Of a DNA stretch of 64,000 nucleotides, positions 1-12,080 are shown piece after piece (within the stretch, counting starts at the first letter, position 1; the number at the start of each line of letters is the position of its first letter). The DNA lies in the NCBI RefSeq assembly GCF_004664715.2, contig NC_051083.1, positions 117,314,534 to 117,378,533 on the forward strand, read 5' to 3'. The position numbers and the translations under genes are program-made. Below the pieces are notes generated by a model that made no database searches, was not told the origin of the DNA, and worked only from the letters and a program-made list of their open reading frames with translations. Origin of the DNA: Peromyscus leucopus (lineage: Eukaryota; Chordata; Mammalia; Rodentia; Cricetidae).

Positions 1-75
1 CCGCCTTGGATAAATCCAAAAGTCTGTGTTACTTACCTGGTCTGGACCTGGGAAAGCTTTGCTTTAACTGTCAAG
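1..75 (+). other. Possible exon fragment ending at a strong splice donor (speculative)
   Basis: The sequence reads CAAG|GTAAGT with the last putative exon base at 75, a near-perfect vertebrate splice donor. Upstream to the window edge two forward frames are open: the frame starting at base 1 (25 codons, phase 0 at the junction) and the frame starting at base 3 (24 codons, phase 1). I do not recognise the protein in either frame. The stretch is GC-richer than the DNA that follows it. Because the left part is cut off by the window edge, coding potential cannot be judged. It could equally be chance or a cryptic donor. Confidence 0.25.
31..36 (-). other. Consensus splice-donor motif on the minus strand
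   Basis: The plus-strand text acttacctgg reads CCAG|GTAAGT on the minus strand, so a minus-strand exon would end at base 37. It sits within 45 bases of the plus-strand donor at 76. At most one of the two is likely to be used. No acceptor or open frame supports it independently. Confidence 0.15.
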
Positions 76-1639
76 GTAAGTAACAACAACTTTTGGTTGT
101 TTAACTTTCATTCAATTTTCATGGTATCACTGTCAGATCAATAAAATATTCAAAACAACTAATTCATTGTTGAAGGTTTCTGGCATGTTTACATTCCCCC
201 CCAGCTCATTATAAAGCACACACTATGCCAACGTATTCTTTTAGTGCAATTATACAGAAGAAATATGATGCACCACTGGAACCCTTCATTCAGCAATGGC
301 CGTGTTCCAAAAACTAACTGCAAAAGATGTTACTTCCACTCTGAAAAACAAACAGTAATTCTCAAATGCCTACAGAAAGCTGAGTGGATTTTTAGAACTA
401 CTAGATTATGGCTTTTCTGTTTTTAAAAATTCAGTAATTACATCTTAGCTAGGGGAGGCAACATTATTCAAATATACGTCAGTTTAACTACCTCTCCTCT
501 ACATCCTAAAAAGTAATTCGGCTTTTCACTTATAAATATTGTTATTTCTGCAACTAATATGACTTCTAATTTATTTTCTGATGAAGCAACAGCTTGTTCT
601 GAGATATCTTCATTTCCAGTTTTAAAGCTGAGGCGGGGGAGGGGTGTTCCCATCTTCACCTCAAGTCTTGCAAATAACTTAAGGTCCCCCACCGTCTTTG
701 CTTCAAAGGCTCCCTAAAGCATTTGTGGAAACAGATGTGATGTGAGTCTCATACTGAGTACTTGAATCTTCTTGCTCCCTGAACACATTAACTTGACATT
801 TGAAAATATTGTGTTTCAAAGTTATTATCACATACACATTTCTTAAATATTTCTGTTAAAGAAAAGATCTGCAGGGTGTCAATTAAAATAATGGTTTAAT
901 TAATTTTTACATAGAGAGAGAGCTTGAATCTCTCCACCCATTATATACACTCCTGGTGGTTAGCCAAATTTATTTTTCCAACATGGATTTTGAAACTTAT
1001 CTGTCAAAGTCACACCAGTCTTCTTCATCCTGGCCTAACTGAAATACAGGTTTTATTAAAATTAAAACAGTGCTAATGGGCTTAATCCTGTGGGAACTTT
1101 CCCCTAGCATCTACCTGTGTTCTGCAAGTAACGAAGTAGAAACCTTTACACTTGGTTCTCTTGAACTCCCTAAGTAGAAGGTGGTAGAAACAGCTTCAGC
1201 AGGCTGATGAGGCCAAATGGCTGGCCCAATGCTAACGGAACAGATATCAACCTACAGCTAATCCAGTTCCCACACACAGTGGCGAAAGAGCAGCTTTACT
1301 GGACAAAAGTGTAGCAGAAAAAGAAACAGGTGATGAGATGACAAGGCCCGATTGCTGGGAAGGGCTTTATCTCCCAAAGTCAAGTTTCTTTAGAACCACC
1401 CCTAACCCATATCCACATACAAAGACACTACCATCAGCATCAACACCATCTGCTTCTCCCTTCTTGAGACTGTGCTGGGAGGACCTTGGTATACAAACAG
1501 ACCAGAAAGGAAATCAGTTTAAAACCCTGTATTCTACTCTTCTCCCTTTCTGACTGACCCCTGAAACATTTTTGGCGCCCCCTTGTGGATACAAATGTAT
1601 TGTTTGCAAGAGACCCCAGACCAATCGCAGAAGTTAAAC
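76..1639. other. Unassigned AT-rich non-coding DNA
   Basis: No SINE, LINE, LTR or gene is recognised. Open frames are at most 74 codons and show no domain. If the donor at 76 is real, this would be the start of an intron. Confidence 0.5.
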
Positions 1640-2107
1640 TAGATTTATTTTTTCCACGTTTAATTTCTATTTTTTAAAATTTATTTATTTTTACTTTATG
1701 CGCATTGGTGTTTTGCCTGCATGTATATCTGTGGGAGAGTGTTAGATAGCCTGGAACAGGAGATGCCATGTGGGTGCTAGGAATTGAACCTCGGTCCTCT
1801 GGAAGGGCAGCCAGTACTCTTAACTGCTGAGCTATCTCTCTAGGCCTAATGTCTATTTTTGTATCCGTCCTCCCTTCAAACCCTCCCATATACTATTCCT
1901 TTGTCTCTTTCAAAACCATGGCCTCTTATTAATTGTTGTTACGTACCTATATTTGTATATGTATGCGCAATATATTCCTAAATATATAAACCTGCTCATT
2001 CTGTATTACATTACTTGTATGTATGTTGTCAGGGATGACCACTTGCTACTGGATGACCAATTAGTGTGCTCTTTCCTGAGGAAGACTATTTCTCCCATTC
2101 TCAACTT
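1640..2107 (-). mobile_element. Rodent L1 (Lx-type) 3' end, split by a B2/B3 SINE
   Basis: From 1862 the text (ccctcccatatactattcct, ggcctcttattaattgttgt, acttgtatgtatgttgtcag, gaagactatttctccca) follows the antisense 3' UTR of rodent Lx-family L1s. The left remnant at 1640-1674 is separated by the SINE at 1675-1846. Only the non-coding 3' tail is present, so this is a 5'-truncated dead copy. It abuts an older L1M tail at about 2108. Confidence 0.75.
1675..1846 (-). mobile_element. B2/B3-type SINE with target-site duplication
   Basis: The minus-strand SINE shows the B2/B3 motifs ttttgcctgcatgtatat, gccatgtgggtgctaggaat and gagctatctctct (the tRNA-like head, in reverse). It is flanked by taatttctattttt (1661-1674) and taatgtctattttt (1847-1860), a 14 bp target-site duplication with one mismatch. 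It inserted into the Lx L1 tail and is therefore younger than it. Confidence 0.85.
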
Positions 2108-2216
2108 GATTCTGATTATCGTTTCACAGTAAATATATACATACATCAAATCAACATGCTCTATACCTTAAACACACATCATTTCCCAAGTGTACCTTAA
2201 TAAAGCTAAATTTGAA
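2108..2216 (+). mobile_element. L1M 3' terminus
   Basis: The stretch from 'gtttcacagtaaatatatac' through 'accttaataaagc' follows the 3' end of ancient mammalian L1 (L1MA/L1MB-like), which ends in a polyadenylation-type AATAAA. It is directly joined to the Lx fragment on its left. Confidence 0.55.
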
Positions 2217-2442
2217 AAAGCTAGCTAAAAGACTCAAAAGGGGTATTTAGGTGAAGGCAAAAAAGCCATCAACACTTGGGGGTAATTCTCAAGCACAGGA
2301 CCATCCCTGCCCTTTGTTCTCCCAGTCGAAAAGCTGATACAATTTGTGATGGCTCCCAACAGCCATGTGTTTCTACTAGCTAATGATGATTAGAAATGTG
2401 GCTCAGCACTCATAACTCTCTGCATTAAAAGAGAAGAGAAAC

Positions 2443-2642
2443 AATGAATTGGGTATTAAGAGACCTCAATTCTAATCCCAGCCCTGTCACAAACTTGCTG
2501 GATGATCTTCCGAGAGCCTCTTAGCTGCTCGAGTTCTTATTTCCTTATCATTGGTGATAATGGCTGTCGTAGACACTTCACAGAACTGTTGAGAGTTTCA
2601 AATGAGAAAACCACCAGAAACTATAGAAACCTATATCTAGCA
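2443..2642 (+). mobile_element. MIR SINE
   Basis: The order of motifs matches MIR: 'ctcaattctaatcccagccc' (B-box region), 'gatgatcttcc' (TGACCTTGGG region), then a CTCATCTGTAAAATGG-like tail and 'gttgagagtttcaaatgag'. It is highly diverged, as expected for an element older than placental mammals. Confidence 0.65.
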
Positions 2643-2754
2643 TACATATATTTGTAGGCTACTTGTATGAGCTTTATAGAGTTCCTTCTGAACTAATGGT
2701 TCAAGGCAGTGTCATTTGCAGTGGCCATTGAGATAAATGAGAGGAGAAGTGAAA

Positions 2755-2985
2755 GGTGGGGATGCGGCTACAAAGAGGTCTTGAGTCAGATGTCAGTCTC
2801 AACCCATATACAACTCTTATTCACTGTGTAATCCTGGAAGCCTCTTTTCTCATCTCTAAAACTGAGGCTAAAATTAGGATCACATACCCTAAGGGGCTAC
2901 TGTGAACGTTAAAGAAGATAATGCATACAGATCACTTAGCACGTTACCTTACATACAGAAAACTTGGTGTAGATGCTAACTATCA
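2755..2985 (+). mobile_element. MIR SINE
   Basis: This is a second MIR copy in the same orientation. The motifs 'gtgtaatcctggaagcctct', 'tctcatctctaaaactgagg', 'gttaaagaagataatgcata' and 'acttagcacgttacctt' follow the consensus in order. Confidence 0.7.
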
Positions 2986-4031
2986 TCACCACAAACACTA
3001 CCACCTCTGGCCCTCACAACCTTCAGCAGCAGCAGCAGCATTCTGTCTTTTCCCGTCTTTTGACCCTGAAGGGTTTAGTGTAAGCATCTCAGAACCAGGG
3101 TACTATATGCACAGGAAAAAGCTACGGTTCCACTGGCATTGCAGCAAAGGTTAGTTCCAAAAGGCCACTTTTGTGGGGGACCAGACAAAAGTCTTTCTGA
3201 AAAGACACTGTATTTGCTTTCATCCTGGTAACACCCAGGATTAGGAGCCGCTTTGGATAGCATTGCATATTGAGACATCAAAAAATACTTGGCAATGACT
3301 TTCAGACATGAGTTGCAAATTATATAGATATTGGTGATTATTTTGTCCATCTAATCCTAATACACTAACTATACTTTTAAAATTTTTCTATCAAAATTTT
3401 ATTATAATTTAATTTTGCTAGCTTGACATTCCCTGAAAAGTGAAAGTGCTTAGAAATGGAGATTTCACCCAAACACTCCAATATCAACGCTGTGTCAGAC
3501 ATCAGGCTACTCACAGAGATTAAAAAGATGAGAAACTGGTCCTACTCCCAGTGGGAGCACAGGGATATCACTCATCTATAAATTGTATACATGAAGAGTG
3601 GGCTTCAAGAGAATGATCAGGTAGGTTTATGTCATAAAAACATGATGAGTTATAGTATCTGCCAGCTACATATTACATCTATCTTAAGATATAGCATCTT
3701 ATATCTATCTATTTGCAATGCCTTTGGAGACAGGTGCCTGTAATGGAAGCTGGTGATGCATACTTGAAAGCTCAGTACTAAGGACCATTAGTGTACATAG
3801 TGAGAACGGAGAGAAACCAAAGATGAGTCCTTGAGAAAAAGGCACACTGAAGAAAGAGATCAATGGAAGTGATGGACAAAATAGAGGCAATGAGAACCAG
3901 GAGAGAATGCCAGATCCAAATCTACATAAGGAGTCTCTACACAAAAATCAATAAAACATAAAAGTAGTGGTTACTGTTATTGTCACTCTTCCTACATTTA
4001 GTACTTGAAAGAGTTTTCCTCATTTACATAG
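2986..4031. other. Unassigned DNA with a short CAG run
   Basis: A five-unit CAG run lies at about 3026-3041. Nothing else is recognised: open frames are at most 91 codons and have no recognisable domain. Confidence 0.4.
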
Positions 4032-4540
4032 ATGATGTGGTAGCCAGTCTCCAAAGATGGCCTCCAATGATGGATACCTCCTGGTATTCACACCCTTGGG
4101 TGGTCCCCTTCTACAATGATTCTACAATGAATCAGGCTTGGCCAGTATGACCGAGAAAAGACAACAGTGATTATGTGTGATTTCTCAGCTTAAGTCAAAA
4201 AAGGCAATTTCATCTTGTTCTCTCAGATTGTTTGTTTTTTGAAAAGCCAACTGCCATTGTGTAAGACTATTCTAGCTGAACTAGAGAGATGCACACATAG
4301 ACAGAAACTGAGACTCCCACATAGAGTTAGCACCAAGTTGCTAGCCATGTGTATGAGCCAACTGGAAGCAGATCTACCAGCCCCAACCTACATCTGACTA
4401 CAATCCCATTAAAGACCCCCAGCCAGAATCACTCAACCTAGGCATGACAAATTCATGATCCAGAGACACCATAAGACAATAAATTATTATTGCTGTTTAG
4501 TTTGGAGATAATTTACCAGGCAACAGTAGATGACAATACA
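4032..4540 (+). mobile_element. MLT1-like (ERVL-MaLR) solo LTR remnant
   Basis: The left end 'gtggtagccagtctccaaag' with 'tcctggtattcacacccttg', and the right end 'gacaataaattattattgct' followed by 'atttaccaggcaacagtaga', match the two ends of an ancient MaLR-class LTR (5' leader and AATAAA/R-U5 region). It is non-coding and heavily mutated, with no internal gene sequence beside it, so it is a solo LTR. The exact subfamily is uncertain. Confidence 0.65.
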
Positions 4541-5089
4541 AGTGGTTCCCTCATATAAATTAGACAATAATTTAAAAACTACTTTGGTGGCAACTCTGCA
4601 CTTCATAGTGTGAAAGGCGTCTCCTACAAAGACACGACACTTTCCCCTGTATCCTTCACATCAGCTAACATCTCCATACTGTCTGAGCTGCCTTGCCAGA
4701 AATCTTTCCTAGGTTTGGATGCCCTGTTAGCAGATGAAGCTTGGGATACTAGATCACACAGACTACAAGTGAAGTGACACAGCTAAAGAATAATCCACAG
4801 TCTTCCAAAAGAGAGGGGCTATGGCTGGCAAACTAGACCCGGGAAGAAAAGACAACAGACTGTGGCGCTGGAGGAGTCTGGTAAAGCCTTCCAAACATGA
4901 CTGGTGGTGGGCGGAAGGGAAGCTCTGCAGAAGAGAGGATGTTGCTGGAAGGGGTACCAACCTTCACTTAAGACATAAGCTGTGGGGGCTTAATATACAT
5001 CACAGAGACTACAATCACTAATACTGCATCATATAATAAAAAATGTGCTAAGAAAAGAGATCTTCAGAACTCCATTCATGAGGCAAGAG
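4541..5089. other. Unassigned DNA
   Basis: No repeat is recognised. Overlapping opposite-strand open frames at 4763-5021 show no domain and look like chance. Confidence 0.35.
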
Positions 5090-5222
5090 GAAGTAGTATG
5101 TGAGGTAATGGCTTATGAACTTCACTATGGGAAGCATCTCACAACATATGTGTATAACACACTGTCATACTGTGTCCTTGAAATATGTATGCTTTTATTT
5201 CAATTATACTTCAATAAAGCAG
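5090..5222 (+). mobile_element. L1M 3' terminus
   Basis: 'gtgaggtaatggcttatgaa', 'catctcacaacatatgtgta' and the end 'caattatacttcaataaagc' follow the ancient L1MA/L1M 3' UTR, ending in the AATAAA-bearing tail. It is a 5'-truncated fossil. Confidence 0.6.
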
Positions 5223-8200
5223 GAAAGAGGACCCATGACTGGATATTCTCTGGTGAAGATGGTTGCATCTATTCTCCCTAAAAAAAAGCATGAAGAGGTT
5301 ACTAGTCACCCAAATAGGGGGATGTTTGTAAATGGCATCTGGACAAATGTATGGCTGGATATAAGGCTTTGTGAAACTTAGTCTGACAAATATATTTTGT
5401 TCAGAGAGAGACAGAGAGACAGAGAAGTAATTTATTCTTACCAAAGAGAAGCAAACACATTTCACACACCCTCTGGTTCTCACCAGTTTCTTTGAACCTC
5501 ATGTTTATGGAAAGTGGGGAAAGATATGGATGGCTGAGTTACAAGAGCAACAGCACATAGGGAATAGCCCCGATTTTCAATATGTGCTCCCAGTTGTACA
5601 TCGCACTCCCCCACCATGTTTAGCTCACCAATCTGTAGATAAGGGAAAGTCAGTCTGTGGCCTGCAGCTGGAAGGACTGTTTTAATTGACTAATCTAGAG
5701 CCAAGGCCTGGGGGTTACACTTCAGAAAGCAGGAGGCTGTAGGTAACCATAGAAGAAGCAGAAACACAAATTTCTCTCTTTATACTCTTCTCACATCCCT
5801 CCTGGGGTGGGGCAGGATACTGCCTTCCAGGTTTGGATAAATGATTTTGCTTATATATGCTAATTTGGAATAGATAAGGTACCGGTCCAGAGGAACACAA
5901 GCTAAGACTTACTAATCTATCAGATGAAGTGAAGCAGGAACTCAGGCCTGGAAGGAGCTAAAAACCAGGAGGAAAGGAATCAAATGAGCAAAATGAAGTA
6001 TGAGGAATATATAGGTGCAAACTACTTGAGCCCTAACGATACAGTATAATGAGAATTAGTCATGAAGCAACACTGGGCAGAAAGTGAGGTTCTGATGAAA
6101 TATTTCTCTTTTATCAAATAAAAGAAAAACTTCAGGAAACGTCAGCCCTGCACAAGAACAATAGACCTAGAAGGAGAAAGATCACTTCTGAGACACCCAG
6201 GGAAAGAAGATGTCAGGCAAAGGGCAGTGGCTCTCAGCAGCCAACCATAAATGCCTAGGACCTTGCACTTCATCAGTATTTTCTCTTCAGCTGAACAGTG
6301 TCATCCTCTCTAGAGCTCAGGAGACCAGATAGAAGTAACTGTAAAAGAACTCATACATGTTTGCTAATGTTCATTACAATAAAATTGAAACAGTGCATTA
6401 AGCAAGAAGAAAAATATCAACTATGTTTGGTAAATAAGCTCTAAAGAAGGCTGTACAATTAACTTTCATTCTCCGTTATCTGCTGACTACAAACTTTCTA
6501 GGTTCTTCTCCCCTCATTGTTTTAATGAGATTCTTGTAAATCCACTTTTCCACTGTACAAATAAAACATTAAGAGGCACTTTTCCCTTTAACCCTCCAAG
6601 AAAGCATTTGACTTGAGGTGACTTCACAACACTCCCTACGTGAAAATGTGAACGGGTACAGATTTGTATAATCTTGATCCAAAATTTTTGACATGGTGTG
6701 AAAAGTACATATGTGCAAGTCTGCATGGGCTATAATTTTGATGAAGGGATTTCAGATTTGGAGAAGAATTACTGTACATGTCAAAGGAAGAATTAACTGA
6801 ACAAAATGTTGCCCAGCAAGAATTTTTGTTTCACATGCAAATAGCTGTTTGAAATTAGTACACCAGGAGCTAGGTCTAAAGTGTTTCAAAAGTTTATTCT
6901 CTTAAGTGGTTTAAAAGCTCCCCCAGGCGATCTTGTTTACAAATTAACAGAATTTCGAATTAATGAGGTCCAACCGCGTTCTTTTTAAAGAACTTCAAAT
7001 ACCAGCTAATGCTGACACATATGGAAATAATCCCCTCTCCCCCAGTGATATGCTGGACCCCCAAACCATAACTTTTCTTTGAGAGGTTCATTTTCCAATG
7101 AAGTCGATGATGAATACTCTAATATCCCCTCCTTTGTACATGACAGGGCTAAGGAAAGTACATATTTGTTCTCTCCACTCCTCGTCCACATTTCTCTCCA
7201 AAGGGACGGTTTGCTTTCACAGTCATCATAAATTTATTATGCTGAACTTCTGACCCAGTCAAGATGTGAACCAGAGCGATATCCAACAGCAACAACAAAA
7301 AAAGACAGAATTCACTCAGTTGTGCAAAGCTGCCTTCTTTCTGACATCCTGAAAAAATAGCTCCTTCTCAGTGTTTTCTCAATCTCCAACTACCAGCAGA
7401 CTACTTGGTTTTTATAGTTTAACCATCACTAATAAATGTGCATTGTTATTGTGCCTATGAGTTGCAGATCAAGCATTCAAGCATTCAATATCACCAGCTT
7501 TGAATTCATTTTGGCAAACAAAACTTTGTTGTCATACCAGTTTTGCCCATAAAGCTCACTCAGAATCTTTGATGGCCCAAATTGATCCTTTGGAAAATGA
7601 ATAGATTGAATACTCTTTATTTTGAAACCTCTGGTACGTGATCCCTTCTAGTCACACAGAAAAGACAAGGCCAACATACTTACTTTAAGTGGAATTAGAG
7701 AATAAGATAATATGTACTCATGTGTTTATACTGGGTACATGCATGTGATAAAAAAAAATAGATGATAGAAATAAAGAATGGCAACCTCCTAAAATGGTCT
7801 AAAATTCTATGATTACATATGATACCATACAGACTAATTATCTACAATTCTCAAGCTGTACTAAGATGTGTTTTTCTTTCTCTCATCAATGAGTCTATGT
7901 TATCCTCTTACTTTAGAGTGGATATAGATGTGAATATTTCTTCCTCCACCATTCATGATTTTAATTATTCAGGAAGAACATCTTATCACATGAATTATGA
8001 CTTAATGTACTATTAATTTCAGGTGCCACTGTGTATGCACATATGAATGCAGAAACCAAATCATCTCTGTGGTAGTTTTATAGATGGAAAGATTTCACAT
8101 TGTTTATTTTCTGCAACAGCTCTCCAATTCAGAGCCTGCAAATCTGAAAGGAAGATACTATACAAAAATACCGATCATGGTACATATCTACAAACAGAAA

Positions 8201-8867
8201 AATAACTTTCATAACTTATGTTCAAAATGAGAAACAATCATTTTCCCAATTAGAATAAGCTAATCCTCTGGATTTTGCCCATTCACAGAGAAAAGCACAA
8301 TGCAGAATCAGACATGTTGAATGGGAAGCAGAATCAAGACTAATATTGGGAGCTTCTTCCTTTGGTGCCTGCTTCTATGAATGTATTAATGAAGTTGCCC
8401 ATAAGAAAGGGCATTTGTATTAAAAAAATGTTCTTCTGAAAAGACAGAAGTGACAGCTACTTGCAGAATCATGAATCTGCTTGATTTTCTGGAACTGGAA
8501 GGAAGCCAAGGCTGCCAGCTTCACTAAAGGAAGCGAGGAGTGCCATTTCACATGAGGTGCTGCAAAGAGCAAAGGAACGCACTTTGATATTTCTTACAGA
8601 AGTTCAGTCAGTGTTAATAAAAACAAAGGTGGGAAGAGATGATGCCAAGAATTATTACGAAAACATTCAGGACAGCCAAGAATTCAGAATGAGTTCATAT
8701 TCAAATCTAAAGCAAAGTCGAATGGTGCTTCACCATCACTGACTCTATGCTTACATACAGGGATAAAAAATATGGCACAGGCATTAGAGAAGAGTCTGGA
8801 GTCAGCAGGATGCTGGACTAGGAAGAAACACAGAAAGACTTCATTATCTTTTAAGAAGGACATTAGG
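5223..8867. other. Long repeat-poor unassigned block
   Basis: Apart from a short GAGACA-rich run at about 5403-5425, I recognise no interspersed repeat in more than 3.6 kb, which is unusual compared with the density elsewhere. Open frames are at most 90 codons. It may contain conserved non-coding sequence, but that cannot be seen from one genome. Confidence 0.4.
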
Positions 8868-9067
8868 AGGTGCAGAGAGATATCTCAGGGGCTAAGAATA
8901 CCAGCTGCTCTTCCAGAGGACCCAAGTTCAATTCTGTCTGTAACTCCAGTCACAGGGGATCTAACAAGCCACTTCTGGCCTCTTTGGGTCCCAGACACTC
9001 ACATGGTACACAAACATACATGCAGGCAAAACACCTATACACATCAAATAAAGCGAAATAAAAAGTA
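8868..9067 (+). mobile_element. B2/B3-type SINE
   Basis: The tRNA-like head is diverged ('tgcagagagatatctcaggg'), followed by 'gctgctcttccagaggaccc', 'ctgtaactccagtcacaggg', 'atgcaggcaaaacacctata' and an A-rich end. Open frames crossing it (8772-9068 and 8870-9061) are SINE translations, not genes. Confidence 0.85.
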
Positions 9068-10189
9068 AAACTCCATTATATTCCTCCTTCCTAAAAGATT
9101 CTATTTCCATCCATGGAGCACACAGAAAAAAATGATGGACTGGACGATGAACTAGGAGATACACAATTTTCATATCATCTAATTGAAATGGTCATACTGA
9201 AGAAAGGCAATATTAAGACATCCATGCTGATAATCTATAGAACTATCAATGTGGATCACCTCCCCACAGAAAGCAGGAGTCTAACATTTCCAATAACACT
9301 GGTGATTTTCTTTTTCATGAAAGTAATTAAATGTGTAAAGTTCAGATTATCTTCCTCTGTGGTATATAGTCCCTGAAAGGGTCGTGTGATGCTAGAAATA
9401 GGCCAGCAAATTACATGTTACTATTGTGAAGGGAAGGAAGGTTGATACATTGCAGAATTTTGTGTAGTGGCTGACACACTGAATATATGCAAGAGGGTAA
9501 GAGAGGGAGAGAACATGTATAAAACAAGCAGGCTCAGGAAAGGTAACATAAATGGAACTATTAAAGGCAAGAGAAAAAAGGAAAAATTTCACAGCTTCCA
9601 GGATATTATACACATATCTGACCTCCATCTTCACCAAAACAAGAACAAAATGAAATGCTACTTATAAAAACTAGGGTAAATGTAAAATCTTTTTCTATAA
9701 ACTTCTTGCAAAATATTTGAACGGATTACTAAGGATAACTAATGATGTTTTTAAAAATAAAACTCATCCTTGGCCTACCACAATAAACTAGGCTGCATAA
9801 TAGATCCCATGACTCCAGTGATGTTTCATAAGGCTAAGATAACTTTTTGATCCATTATAATAAGAACTCTAAAATTCAAATGCAAATTTCAGAGAGACCA
9901 TAGAAATACACTCGTCCTGATCTATCAACATCCAACAATAATGTGTTTATAATTCACCATAATATCAGTATTCAGCTGAAAGAGGTACCCATTTTAGTTC
10001 ATCAGACTTCAACCACTCTCAAATCTTTTCCATCTGGCAAGAAACAGTAACAGAAAAAAAATCTCATTTCCTGTGCCTTGCCTGCCTGATCCCTGCTGGA
10101 GACAAGGCCCGCTTAGCTGTCACCCGATCCTCTGGCCCAGGCCTCCCTCACCTGATCTCTCTACCCCCACTCAATTGCACTCACACTCA
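9068..10189. other. Unassigned DNA
   Basis: AT-rich, with no repeat or gene recognised. An open frame at 9113-9376 (87 codons) has no recognisable domain. Confidence 0.35.
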
Positions 10190-10370
10190 CTACTAACTGC
10201 ACAGAGGGCTGCGTTTACTTCTCTCACTCTATTTGACACATTCCACCAGGCATTATTATCGGGCTTGGTCTTTGACCCTCCAGACAAGAAGTCCCTTGAG
10301 GATAGAAATCATGGCTGACTCATTCTGGGTCACTATGAGAGAAAACTGCCTGGGTACCACTGTTAAATGA
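10190..10370 (+). mobile_element. L2 LINE 3' fragment
   Basis: 'gacaagaagtcccttgagga' followed by 'aatcatggctgactcattct' matches the 3' UTR of mammalian L2 (the AGCTCCTTGAGGGCAGGGAC region). The upstream pyrimidine-rich part from about 10060 may belong to the same copy. Confidence 0.55.
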
Positions 10371-10486
10371 AGTGAACCACAGTCATCTCCTACTTTTAAA
10401 GATGCTACTGTCTAACCAGCATTTCGGTGCTCAAAATTTCCATGCTACTTTTTTATTTCAAGTCTGGATTAGTGTACAAACTACTT

Positions 10487-10706
10487 TTAATTTTATTTTT
10501 AGAGTCTGAAATTTCATTTTACGTGCATAGATGTTTTGCCTGTATGTGCCTGGGCCCCCCCACAGAAGCCAAAAGAGACTATTGGATCCCCCTTGAAACT
10601 GGAGTTACAGATGGTTGTGAGCTGCCATGTGGGTGATGGGAATCTTAACTCAGCTCCTCTAGAAGAGCAGCCAGTGCTATTACTGCTGAACCATCTCTCC
10701 AGCCTG
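10487..10706 (-). mobile_element. B2/B3-type SINE
   Basis: In reverse orientation the element shows 'gatgttttgcctgtatgtgc', 'gagttacagatggttgtgag', 'ctgccatgtgggtgatggga' and the head 'gaaccatctctccagcctg'. Both strands carry short open frames here that are SINE artefacts. Confidence 0.85.
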
Positions 10707-11699
10707 TACAAAATATTACGGGGACTAAAATAATAACCCTAGATTAAAGCCCCGAAATAATAACTTTAAACCCCAACACTAAAATTCTGTTCACAAGATA
10801 TGCTCATCATTACTGTTTTTTTTAAATAAATCTAGCAGAGCTCTTCCTTACAAGCTAAGATGAAAAAGAACAGTTCAAACCTACTGTTCAAATCCAGTAA
10901 ATTCACAGGATTCTCATTAGCTTCTCCCCAGTACCTTGTAAAATGATTTGAAGAGCAAAGGTTTAGAACTTCACACAATTATCAGAACCTCCAAAGCCTG
11001 AGAAGAATGGGAGGAGATCACTGCTGTCAGATGGCCCAGGGGGGTAGGGATCAATAATTAATATCCCTCTACTGAACAGGGCAGCAGTATTTTCTTGGTA
11101 ATCCTTCCTAAAACAGCTGTCAGCCTCAGCCACAAACTTCCGAAATTAGTACAAAAAATGTTGACTAAAGCAGTAGGCTCAGAATCATGTGAGTTCTATT
11201 AAATGATTACCGCAATGATCATGCAATTCCAAGTCTACACAAGACATGTCTATTTAGTAAGTTTACCACTCCCCATTAGAGTTATAGTTTGGGTACAGAT
11301 AGTCTTCACCTACCCCCAATTTTCCCTTTATTTAGGCAGAATATCCAATTAGGAGCTAAAAAAATACTATTCAAGATTGAACACGTACCTTCATTTATCT
11401 TCGTGAGGTATTTCAAAGTTAGTCCGCAAAGATTCTACTTCCTGTTTATAGTCAGCCATTCTCGAGGAAGCCCTTTGTGTCTATGTGGATATTCATTGAA
11501 AATAAACTCTTCTCAGTCCCCAAAGCCTTGCAAAGGAACATCAGTCCAATAAGGATATCCCTTGAATTGTCCTTCAATTGTGCTTTCAAATTAGTGCATT
11601 ACTTATCTCTCGAGATACCAGAGCACCATTACACTCTCCTGGCAAACCAGTTAGTATTTCCCTGTATCTGCTTCTCTAGCTCATCTCCCTAGGTCACTC
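10707..11699. other. Unassigned DNA
   Basis: No repeat is recognised. The open frame at 11289-11552 (87 codons) has no domain. Confidence 0.35.
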
Positions 11700-12080
11700 A
11701 TCATAGTGGGTATCCCGTAAGTATTGTACAGTCAATCTTGTTCTCTAAATTTTAAGCCTATTCCTTCACATCTCTGTAACTGGGCTCCTATCTCTTCCGT
11801 TTATTTCACATTATTACTCTGAAATCTTTCTCCCCTATTGACTCATTTCCAAAGACGTAAGTTCTACTTTCCCTTGCTGCTGCCTCACTCACTCTCCCCA
11901 CACAGTTTACTCCTTATTTGCATGCAAATCCATGATCAAATCAGCTATACATTTTCCTATTCTGCCTACATCCTTAAAGACTGCCACGATTCCTCATTGT
12001 TTCTACTGTAATCCAAGTCAGAGTACTTTTCAGCAAATTTCAATGTCATGCGTCTCCCTAAGACGTCTAAATTGCTCATA
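11700..12080 (+). mobile_element. L2 LINE fragment
   Basis: A pyrimidine-rich tract leads to 'gattcctcattgtttctact' and 'gtaatccaagtcagagtact', which follows the L2 stretch (GTGGCTCCCCATTGCC, AAAGTCCAAACTC) before its 3' end. It is strongly diverged and the left boundary is uncertain. Confidence 0.45.

Noticed and set aside
3026..3041. CAG repeat as a possible polyglutamine or polyserine coding tract
   Set aside because: Only five units, in a short frame with no other coding evidence.
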